DNA of 64,000 bases from DSOI01 sp041394885 (lineage in GTDB: Bacteria; Acidobacteriota; Terriglobia; Bryobacterales; Bryobacteraceae), in the NCBI GenBank assembly GCA_041394885.1, contig JAWKHI010000001.1, positions 310,001-374,000 of the forward strand, read 5' to 3'. This document shows, piece after piece, positions 35,675 to 43,800 of this stretch. The notes under the pieces are model-generated. The model did no database searches, was not told where the DNA came from, and saw only the letters and a program-made list of their open reading frames with translations. The translations under genes were made by a program, and so were the position numbers. Within the stretch, counting starts at the first letter, position 1. Each line of letters opens with the position of its first letter.

Positions 35675-36586
35675 ATGCGGCCGTTTGCCCTCACGATCGC
35701 GATTGCCGTTCTCTGCGCCGGATTACCCGCGCAGGAGCGGCTTCCCAACCTACCCGTGCAGCCGATCGGGCCTTCGGACCTGATCGCGCTCTCCGTGTAC
35801 GATTCCGCCGAGTTGACCCGCACCTTTCGCGTGGATACAGAAGGCAATCTCAGCCTGCCGATGATCAAGCGTGCGATTCATGCCGCCGGGCTGCTACCTT
35901 CCGACCTCGAGAAGCTGATTGCCACTGCGCTGTCAGAAGAAGAGATTCTGATCCAGCCGATCGTGAAGGTGGCCGTCGCGGAATACTATTCCCGGCCAAT
36001 CAGTGTGATGGGCGCTGTGCGCAAGCCTACGACGTTTCAGGCGTACGGACCAGTCACGCTGCTCGAGGCACTGGCGCGGGCCGAGGGACTCTCCGAGTTT
36101 GCTTCGCCGGAGGTGCTGGTGACCCGGCCGGGCGCCACCGAGCCGATCCGGATTCCGGTTCCGCGGCTGATCGATGACGCCGACGCGGCGTCGAATCTCA
36201 AGCTGACGGGCGGAGAAGAAATCCGTGTGCCGGAGGCTTCCAAGATCTACATCGCGGGCAACGTCCGCAAGCCGGGCGCGATCGCCGTGCGGGACAAGGA
36301 TCAGCTCACCGTGCTGAAGATGATCGCTCTGGCCGAAGGGCTTTCCTCGTACGCGAGTAAGCAGGCCTACATCTATCGCAAGACCACGGAGTCCCCCGGC
36401 AAGAGGGAGATTCTCGTGGAACTTCACAAGATCATGAAGCGCGAAGCGCCCGATGTCACCCTCGAGGCGCACGACGTTCTCTACGTACCAGACGACAGCA
36501 AAAAACGTATCGGTATGACCGTGCTCGACCGGATTGTCCTGTTCGGAAGCACCGCGGGGGCGACGGCCCTCGTCTGGAGACGATGA
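35675..36586 (+). CDS. Outer-membrane polysaccharide export protein (Wza/OPX type)
   Basis: From the ATG at 35675 the product has 303 residues with a signal peptide (IAIAVLCAGLPAQE), then the polysaccharide export domain (IGPSDLIALSVYDSAELTRT, GNLSLPMI) and two SLBB repeats (PISVMGAVRKPTTFQAYGPV; IYIAGNVRKPGAIAVRDKDQ). A C-terminal hydrophobic stretch resembles an outer-membrane helix. It would form the exit channel for a surface polysaccharide. Its stop overlaps the ATG of the next gene, the matching inner-membrane co-polymerase. Confidence 0.93.
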   Translation: MRPFALTIAIAVLCAGLPAQERLPNLPVQPIGPSDLIALSVYDSAELTRTFRVDTEGNLSLPMIKRAIHAAGLLPSDLEKLIATALSEEEILIQPIVKVAVAEYYSRPISVMGAVRKPTTFQAYGPVTLLEALARAEGLSEFASPEVLVTRPGATEPIRIPVPRLIDDADAASNLKLTGGEEIRVPEASKIYIAGNVRKPGAIAVRDKDQLTVLKMIALAEGLSSYASKQAYIYRKTTESPGKREILVELHKIMKREAPDVTLEAHDVLYVPDDSKKRIGMTVLDRIVLFGSTAGATALVWRR

Positions 36587-38808
36587 CACCCGATCCATCC
36601 TCGCAACTTCCGGCCTCCTACGTTCCGGCGCCGTATTCTTCTTCCCCGCCCCCCGCGCCTCTTGGTCCTGGATGGGACATCGAGGTGGAGGCGCCGTCGA
36701 TCCCCTTGTCGCACTATCTGTGGGTGCTGCGGCGTCACCGGTGGCGGATCGCGGCGTTGGTGATGGCGGCGACGCTGCTGACGCTCATCGTGTCCTACCG
36801 GCTGACGCCGATCTACGAATCCACCGCGACCATCGACGTCGATCGCAAGATGCCGACGCTGATTCTCGGGCAGGAGGCGATGCAGGCCACCAACAACGAC
36901 GCCGATCAATTTCTGGCCACCCAAATCCGGCTGATTCAATCCGACTCCGTGCTGCGGCCGGTTGCGGAAAAGTACAACCTGCGCGAAAAGGAAGACGAAG
37001 ACTGGGTGAGCGAGTTGAAACAGGATCCGGGGGCGGCGGAAACACCGGTAATTCTCAAAAAGCTCAAGGTTTCGCGCCCCGCCAACACGTATCTGCTGCT
37101 GCTCAGCTACCGGTCCAAGGACAAGCAAATGGCCGCGGACGTGGCCAATGGCATCGCGCAGTCGTACCTGGAGCACACCTACAACATCCGCTATCGCGCG
37201 GCCAGCGGGCTGTCTCAGTTCATGGAACGCCAGCAGGAGGAACTGCGGGCGAAGATGGAGCGGTCCTCGGAGGCGCTGCTGAAATTCGAGCGCGAGTTGA
37301 ACGTGATCAACCCGGAGGAGAAGACCAACATCCTTTCAGCGCGGCTGGTGCAGCTCAACAGCGAATACACGACGGCGCAGGCGGACCGCGTGCGGCGGGA
37401 AGCGGCCCTGAAGTCCATCCAACAGGGGACTTCGCTCGAGGCGGCCTACATTTCCTCGCAAAGCGAATCGCTCGACAAACTGACGCAGACCTACAACATC
37501 GCGCGGCAGCAGTTTGCCGACATCAAGTCGCGATTCGGCGCCAATCACCCCGAGTACCGCCGGGCGCAGGCGCAGGTGGAAGAGACAACGCGCTTGCTCG
37601 ATCAAACCAAAAAGAACATCATGGAGCGGGTTGGGATTGAGTACCGGCAGGCGGCCGAGCGCGAGGCGATGCTCGAGAAATCGGTGGCAGAGGCCAAGGC
37701 GGAGTTTGACCGCGTGAACTCGCGGTCTTTCGAATATCAGACCATCAAGCGCGAAGCCGACGCCGACAAGAAGCTGTACGAAGAACTGGTGAGGAAGATC
37801 AAAGAGGCAGGGATCAACGCGAGCTTTCAGAATTCCTCGATCCGCATCGCCGATCCGGCGAGGCCGGGGCTCGAGCCGGTGTTCCCGCGAATCGGGTTGA
37901 ATCTTGGCGTGGCGTTTCTGCTGTCGTTGATGTTCGCGGTGGGCTACGCGCTCATCAGCGATACGCTCGACGACACCATCCGCGATCCCGAGCAGGCCTT
38001 CCGGTCACTGCGTACGCCGGTGGTGGGCACGCTGCCGCAGGTGAAGCCATGGCGGTCCCAATTGGCGACCATCGGCGCCGCCAGCGGCGACGAAGGAACC
38101 GGCGGCGCCCGGAGCTTGTCGACCTACGAAGAAGCGATACGGACGCTGCGGAACTCGATCCTGCTGTCGGATTTCGAACGGCAGTTCAAGACGCTGCTGG
38201 TTACGAGCGCATCGCCCTCGGAAGGCAAGTCCACCATCGCAATCCATTTGGCGGTGGCACATGCGCAGCAGCATCACCGGACGCTGATTATCGACGGTGA
38301 TTTGCGGCGTCCTTCCATTCACAAGCGTTTCGGCTTGCCCAATACGGTGGGCCTTTCCGACGTCCTGCTCGAGAATCTGTCGTGGCGGGACGTCCTGCTG
38401 CATCCGGAGACGGTCTCGGGATTGGACATCCTTCCGGCGGGTTCCATATCGCGGCGCGCGGCCGATTTAGTGGGCCGGGGACTGCAGCGGATCCTCGACG
38501 ACGCCGCCCGCGAGTATGACCTGATCATCCTGGACGCCCCTCCGCTGCTGGGATTTCCGGAGCCGCTGCAGATGGCGGCGGCGGCCGATGGCGTGGTGAT
38601 TGTGGCGCGCGCCGGGCAGACATCGCGCAAAGGTGTGGCAAGCGTGATCTCCACACTGAACCGTCTGCGGGCCAACATCGTGGGTATCGTGCTGAACGAA
38701 GTGCACCGCGAAATCAGCGACAGTTACTACTACTACGGTTACTACGGCAAGTATTACAAGCACTACCGCGGAGAGTCGAAAACGGATCTCGTTTCGCGCG
38801 AGTCATGA
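36583..38808 (+). CDS. Polysaccharide co-polymerase with BY-kinase (Wzc type)
   Basis: The 741-residue protein has a Pro/Ser-rich N-tail, a Wzz segment (LWVLRRHRWRIAALVMAATLL as the first membrane helix), long coiled coils, a GNVR-like region before the second helix (NLGVAFLLSLMFAVGYALI) and a C-terminal kinase. The kinase has Walker A ASPSEGKST, Walker A' TLIIDGDLRRP and Walker B LIILDAPPLL, with a terminal tyrosine cluster SYYYYGYYGKYYKHY that is the usual autophosphorylation site. It controls chain length and export of a capsule-like polymer. It overlaps both neighbours by four bases. Confidence 0.95.
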   Translation: MTPDPSSQLPASYVPAPYSSSPPPAPLGPGWDIEVEAPSIPLSHYLWVLRRHRWRIAALVMAATLLTLIVSYRLTPIYESTATIDVDRKMPTLILGQEAMQATNNDADQFLATQIRLIQSDSVLRPVAEKYNLREKEDEDWVSELKQDPGAAETPVILKKLKVSRPANTYLLLLSYRSKDKQMAADVANGIAQSYLEHTYNIRYRAASGLSQFMERQQEELRAKMERSSEALLKFERELNVINPEEKTNILSARLVQLNSEYTTAQADRVRREAALKSIQQGTSLEAAYISSQSESLDKLTQTYNIARQQFADIKSRFGANHPEYRRAQAQVEETTRLLDQTKKNIMERVGIEYRQAAEREAMLEKSVAEAKAEFDRVNSRSFEYQTIKREADADKKLYEELVRKIKEAGINASFQNSSIRIADPARPGLEPVFPRIGLNLGVAFLLSLMFAVGYALISDTLDDTIRDPEQAFRSLRTPVVGTLPQVKPWRSQLATIGAASGDEGTGGARSLSTYEEAIRTLRNSILLSDFERQFKTLLVTSASPSEGKSTIAIHLAVAHAQQHHRTLIIDGDLRRPSIHKRFGLPNTVGLSDVLLENLSWRDVLLHPETVSGLDILPAGSISRRAADLVGRGLQRILDDAAREYDLIILDAPPLLGFPEPLQMAAAADGVVIVARAGQTSRKGVASVISTLNRLRANIVGIVLNEVHREISDSYYYYGYYGKYYKHYRGESKTDLVSRES

Positions 38809-40130
38809 CGCTGGCGCGTTTGATCGCGATCTCGTTTTCGAGTTCCGCGCTCGGCTTTCTGCTGGAACTGCTGTTGGCGTGGAAGTACGGCGCGAGTCCG
38901 GAACTAGACGCGTTCCGGCTGTCGCAGAGCGTGTTCCTGATCGGATCGCAACTACTGGTTTGGCAATTGCTGCCGCACGTGGTGGTCCCGATGTTCACCG
39001 GGCTGCGCGCGCGGCAAGGAGAAGCGGCGGCGTGGAGATCCGTGCTTGCCGTTCATGGAACATTCGTCATCGCCGGAGTGGGGCTGGCCGCCGCGATCGC
39101 CCTTTTCCCTGAGGCCATCGCACGCTGGATTGCGCCCGGCATCACCGGCCCGGGCGCGGACTTGCTGCCCGGCTACATGCTGGCCGTGGCGGCGGCGGGT
39201 ACTCTCTATGTTCTGGCGGGCACACTGGCGGCCGCGCTGAGCGTCCACGGGCAATTCGCGATCGGGATTCTGCCGCCTTTGTGCGTGAACCTTTGCCTCA
39301 TCGGGATGGTGGCGGCTCTCCCGAGTACACGTCCGCTGGCCGCGCTGGGGGGTGGAACGGTGCTGGGCGCGGCCATCGCCTACGCGGCGCATGTGGCCGC
39401 AGTGCGGCGGGCGCGCCGCGAAAGCGGGGCAAGCGATCGGTTGGCGCCGGGGATCCAAGTGGAAGGCGGCGGCGCATCGCTCACGGGACTGCTGGTTCCG
39501 CTCGGAGCTGCGATCGCGTTCGGACACGCGGCAACCATCTTCGTGCAGCGAACGCTGAGCCTGCAAAGCGTGGGGAGCATCGCACTATTCAGCTTCGCGC
39601 TGCGGTTGACGACGCTCGTCTATACACCCGCCGCGCTCTACGGCAACACAGCATTCCCTGCCCTGGCGGCGGCCGTGGACGCGACGGATCAGACACAATT
39701 CAAGACGGCGCTACGGAAGGCGCTGGCGCGCACGATCGTTCTCTCGGCTCCGTTGGCCGCGGTGTTGTGGGTAGTACGCGGGCCGATGGTCCGGCTGCTG
39801 TTCGGCACGGGCAAGCTCGACGCGGACGCGCTCGATTCGATTACCGCGATGTTCGGGTGGATGGTGCTTTCCTCGCCGATGGGTGCGGTGGTGGCGCTCA
39901 TGGGCAAAGTGTTTTCGGCCATACGCAACCGGTGGGCGATCGTGGGGCCGCCGGCAATCGCTCTGGTGTTACTGGCTCTGACGGCGCGGCCGCTCGCCGG
40001 AGAGTACGGAGCGGAGGGAGTGGCCATGGCGTTCGCCGTCTACACCTTCGCCATTGCCGCCCTGCAGATGGCGGCCTTGCAACTGGCGGGGCCGCGGGCT
40101 GTTACTACCGTGGCGGCAATGCGAAAATAA
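38805..40130 (+). CDS. MurJ/MviN-like lipid-linked oligosaccharide flippase
   Basis: The 441-residue polytopic protein has some 12-14 membrane helices. The opening SFSSSALGFLLELLLAWKYG and the block AFGHAATIFVQRTLS resemble the MurJ/MviN branch of MOP flippases. Its place after the export protein and BY-kinase suggests that it flips polysaccharide repeat units rather than lipid II. No glycosyltransferase or polymerase is adjacent, so the remaining biosynthesis genes must lie elsewhere. The ATG overlaps the BY-kinase stop. Confidence 0.88.
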   Translation: MTLARLIAISFSSSALGFLLELLLAWKYGASPELDAFRLSQSVFLIGSQLLVWQLLPHVVVPMFTGLRARQGEAAAWRSVLAVHGTFVIAGVGLAAAIALFPEAIARWIAPGITGPGADLLPGYMLAVAAAGTLYVLAGTLAAALSVHGQFAIGILPPLCVNLCLIGMVAALPSTRPLAALGGGTVLGAAIAYAAHVAAVRRARRESGASDRLAPGIQVEGGGASLTGLLVPLGAAIAFGHAATIFVQRTLSLQSVGSIALFSFALRLTTLVYTPAALYGNTAFPALAAAVDATDQTQFKTALRKALARTIVLSAPLAAVLWVVRGPMVRLLFGTGKLDADALDSITAMFGWMVLSSPMGAVVALMGKVFSAIRNRWAIVGPPAIALVLLALTARPLAGEYGAEGVAMAFAVYTFAIAALQMAALQLAGPRAVTTVAAMRK

Positions 40131-40136
40131 CAGCCT

Positions 40137-41240
40137 ATGGCTTCGCCGCCGCCGGTTCAACGATACCGCTGCCCGGGTTGCTCCGCCGACATGGAATTCG
40201 ACCCGGCCGCGGGGTCATTGAAATGCCCCTATTGCGGCACGGTGCAGAAGATTTCGCACCCCGTCAACCAAGGAGTGGAGGAACTCGGCTTCGAGGAATA
40301 CGCGCACGATCCCGGCGCCTCTAAGCTGGGATCGCTCTCCGCCCAGGCACTGGAAGTGGGTTGCACCGGATGCGGCTCCGTGATCGCGTTCGAGCCGGGC
40401 ACCTTTGCCGGGGTGTGCCCCTTTTGCGGGGCGAAGATCGTCACGCAGCCGCACAGCGCGGATCCGCTGATCGCGCCCAACGGTGTGCTGCCGTTTTCGG
40501 TGACTCGCGCGCAAGCGGCGGCCTCGGTGAGCCAATGGCTGAGTTCGCGCTGGTTTGCGCCGTCGGAGTTGAAGCGGATGGCGCGGCCGGAAGGGATTCA
40601 CGGTGTCTACGTCCCGTTCTGGACCTACGACGCACGCACCTATACACAATTCCGCGGGCATCGGGGCGACTACTACTACGAGACCGAAATGGTGACCGCG
40701 CTCGTGAACGGGCGGCAGGTAACCGAGCGCCGGCAAGTGAGAAAGACGCGATGGAGCCCGGCGGCGGGACAAGTGGGCAACGAGTTTGACGATGTATTGA
40801 TCCCGGCGACGCGGTCAATCAATTCCAAGCGCCTGCATGACCTCGATCCTTGGGATCTGGAAGTGGTGTGTCCCTACGAACCCGCCTATCTGTCCGGGTT
40901 TCAGGCGCAGCGGTATCAGGTTCCGCTCACCGACGGGCTCGGCGAGGCGAAAAACATCATGGCTTCGACAATCCAATACACGGTGCGGCAGGCAATCGGC
41001 GGCGATGAGCAGCGAGTGGACCAGATCCGGACAGAGTATGAAGATGTGACGTTCAAGCATCTGCTGCTGCCTGTGTGGATTGGCGCTTATCGCCTGCAGG
41101 GCAAGGTGTTTCAGGTGATCGTCAACGCGCGCACCGGCGAGGTGCAGGGAGAACGGCCCTACAGCGCGGCGAAGATCGCGTTGGCGCTATTGGCGGCGTT
41201 GGTCGTAATCGCGATCATCGCGCTGTTGGTGGATCGGTAG
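40137..41240 (+). CDS. Double zinc-ribbon protein with C-terminal membrane anchor
   Basis: The 367-residue protein begins with a zinc ribbon (YRCPGC ... KCPYCG) and a second one at CTGCGS ... CPFCG. A middle domain includes GVYVPFWTYDARTYTQFRG and a repeat-like LLPVWIGAYRLQGKVFQVIVN. It ends in one membrane helix (ALALLAALVVIAIIALLV). Database entries often label such proteins as primosomal helicase-like because of the ribbons, but there is no helicase domain. The role is unknown; similar proteins are found beside SPFH or TerY-type genes in other bacteria. It follows the flippase by six bases. Confidence 0.8.
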   Translation: MASPPPVQRYRCPGCSADMEFDPAAGSLKCPYCGTVQKISHPVNQGVEELGFEEYAHDPGASKLGSLSAQALEVGCTGCGSVIAFEPGTFAGVCPFCGAKIVTQPHSADPLIAPNGVLPFSVTRAQAAASVSQWLSSRWFAPSELKRMARPEGIHGVYVPFWTYDARTYTQFRGHRGDYYYETEMVTALVNGRQVTERRQVRKTRWSPAAGQVGNEFDDVLIPATRSINSKRLHDLDPWDLEVVCPYEPAYLSGFQAQRYQVPLTDGLGEAKNIMASTIQYTVRQAIGGDEQRVDQIRTEYEDVTFKHLLLPVWIGAYRLQGKVFQVIVNARTGEVQGERPYSAAKIALALLAALVVIAIIALLVDR

Positions 41241-42030
41241 GCCGCGGACTCTTGGCCTTGATGGGCCGCGCCGCCGTTACGCGCAGGGGCGAATCCGGAC
41301 TCGCGGCCGTGAATTTTTGAGCAGCCACCGTATCGGCCGGCGAAGAAGCGAAGATCGAAACCGGGGAGGCGGCGGGGGCAGCCTCAGGCGCTGCCTCCGA
41401 TTGCAGACCGATGGTGTAGGCGCCCAAACCTCCGCGCGCGGCGGTAACCACGACGCGATAGACGCCGGCGGGGAGTATGCCGGTCAACCGCAGCGGACCG
41501 GGCGCGGGCGCGACTCCAACCGCCAAGCCGCGCTCGTTGGCGTCAAACAGCACCATCACGGGTTCGATCTCGGTGGAGTCCATCGTGAGGGAGATCCGGC
41601 TGCGCTCGCCAAGTGTGAACCGGTGCTGGCGCGCGAACGTGTTCGCGGTCGAGAACGGCGCGATTTCGAAGTAACGGCAATCGGTGGATTCGATGACGCC
41701 AGCCACGGGATCGCCGGCGGCCAGTTCTTCCACCCGGCACTCGGGAGGCGTACGCAGCGATCCGCGCAGCGCGAACGCAGGCGGCGGTGCGGTGGGCGAG
41801 GTGGCGGCGAGGGTGTACTCACCCGGCGGCAAGGTGAGTTCGAGGCCGGCATTTCCATCGGCATCGGTATTGCGGAGAGCCGCCGTCGAGCCGTTCTCCG
41901 CTACCAGATTCAGGGCGCCGCGGCCTTGCGTAACATTCAGATCAAACTTACCCACCTTGCGGTCAGGCACTGAGACGTGGAATGGACGCGCGGCGGAGGC
42001 GAACAAGAAAGCGTTATTGGTTTTCAGCGG
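41215..42030 (-). pseudogene. C-terminal fragment of a secreted PPC-like beta-sandwich protein
   Basis: A clean frame of about 270 residues is open from about 42,035 to the stop at 41,215, but no proper start codon or signal peptide precedes it; the nearest start is an interior TTG. The sequence is beta-rich, with GNAGLELTLPPGEYTLAAT, TDCRYFEIAPFST and LPAGVYRVVVTAARGG, resembling bacterial pre-peptidase C-terminal and carboxypeptidase-regulatory-like domains. Immediately upstream, at 42,030 and above, the frame breaks into stop-rich A/T-rich sequence, so the N-terminal half is missing or unreadable. The end overlaps the zinc-ribbon gene by 26 bases, convergently. Confidence 0.7.
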
Positions 42031-43800
42031 TCGAATATCTGCTCAGTAACGTATCTTCAAGGCTGCGTTGTGTGACCTATCAACAAAAAATTATCAAGAT
42101 GGGTTGGAAAAGGACACAATCTTCAAATGATTCCGGAAGGACGTTCGACCAGATAACCCAAGTAACAATCCTCAACAAATTCTGAACGTGTCCTATCAGT
42201 TCCATGAAGGATTGGGTTGGTTCTCAGGCTGGATCGGACATTCTTGGATGATCGTGGATCGTTCGTGTCGATTTTCTGCCAGCATCAATATCGACCATTT
42301 CAAAATGTCGAACCTATGTCATCGTGATCTCCGTATCCATCACGAAGACACCACCAGCCACAGTCGTTGACGACGAAGAAACGTCAAAGAAGAACAGACA
42401 TCCTTTCGGAACAAAGATCAATGCAACATCAGTGCTCCGTGGACGAAAACTATATCAATGAAAGCCATCAGTTCGTTCAAGATGGATTCACTCTTCGAAG
42501 GCGTGTGTTCAAGAAACGGACCCTCGTCAGCAAAAACCGACAATCACCGGGTGATTTGAAACCGCGACGTTCAGATCTACAGTGTTCAGTGACGTGATGT
42601 CGGGTTAAGAAGCACCATCAACGATTCAGGCGTCAGCAGCAGTATCACCACACACCACATGAAAGTCAATTCTTGGCTGCACCGGCTGCCGTCTGTTGGT
42701 ATGCAAGATACTTCGTCATGAAATGTCCAGACCAACCGTCGAATTTCCCGGACGAACCTCAGTAGTACGGGTATCGGAGTGATCGATCGACCAGGCTTGA
42801 TTCTGAAATCAGGCGTTTGATCATCGATTGTTTCTGGTTATCGAAAGTGATGATTGCTGTGTTGTCGTCAACCATGAAGGCATGGTTAGCGTCAGTGACT
42901 GAACCAGTTGTCGAACAGCGGGATAATGTCAGTAATGGATATGATATCGACCTCTGAAACTGGAAGCCTCGATGTAAAGTAAGATCAAATGGAAAATCAA
43001 TGGATTGTCGGAAAGTGGTGATGATAAAACTCAGTGACAGTTCAGTTCGAAGTTGTTGTCACAAAGCGGATTACATTGCTTTCCACCAAGAGCATCGGAA
43101 AATCAAAACAATATCAATTTAAGGCAACAGTGATAATTTACATGAATCGAAGACGGATGGGCGGTATTCCGATATTCTTAAACATTATGCTACCACCATT
43201 CAGGCTTCATTCTTGGATTTTCATTGATCTCAATCTCTCGGAATCATCCCGAAAAAAGTAAATGAAAAATTTGTGAAGTACTATTCAGTTGCCAGATAAT
43301 ATTAATTTAGATTCAGTTCTATTTCCCAACGTTTCCATGAAAAATATTAACATCATTCGTATGAACAATTGGTATCGCGCTCACCCCGAGGATTTGACGG
43401 ATGCGTCGTTCTCTGTCATTAAGCAAAGCGTTCCCTCCCGAGTTCACCGTATGATTCAGACGCCGGAAACGTCTTGTCTGGTTGTTGATGTGATATTAGA
43501 AGCGTTAATGGCAGTTCCACCATTCCATCAACGTAATCCCATCGGTTTACATGAAGTTTATGCACCTCGACGTGGCAGTGAATAATGGTATTGTGGACGT
43601 GGCATTAAGATTTATGGCAATATCGGGTTTTCCGATTGATCGCATAGCCATCTTATAATAAGCTCCCACAAATTTCAATTTCCTTTTTCAACCCTCGGAC
43701 AATCATTGTCGGGTTCCGGATTGAAACATTAGCTCGTCAAGCTGTGTGATGATTATTCATGCGTGTTTCAACTTGCAAGAATTACAAACGTCACCGAACG
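42030..43800. other. A/T-rich, stop-dense stretch with no readable gene
   Basis: This 1.8-kb stretch has no supported coding region on either strand. It is visibly richer in A and T than all surrounding DNA, with a monotonous GAT/ATC/TCATC texture. The longest frames (for example about 98 codons at 43,289-43,585 on the plus strand) show no family resemblance and no ribosome binding site. By position it should hold the N-terminal half of the PPC-like gene. I see no transposase, terminal repeats, RNA gene or replication origin. See the findings for two explanations. Confidence 0.6.

Noticed and set aside
43289..43585. 98-codon plus-strand frame in the A/T-rich patch
   Set aside because: No ribosome binding site, no recognisable motif, and it lies in sequence that appears corrupted.
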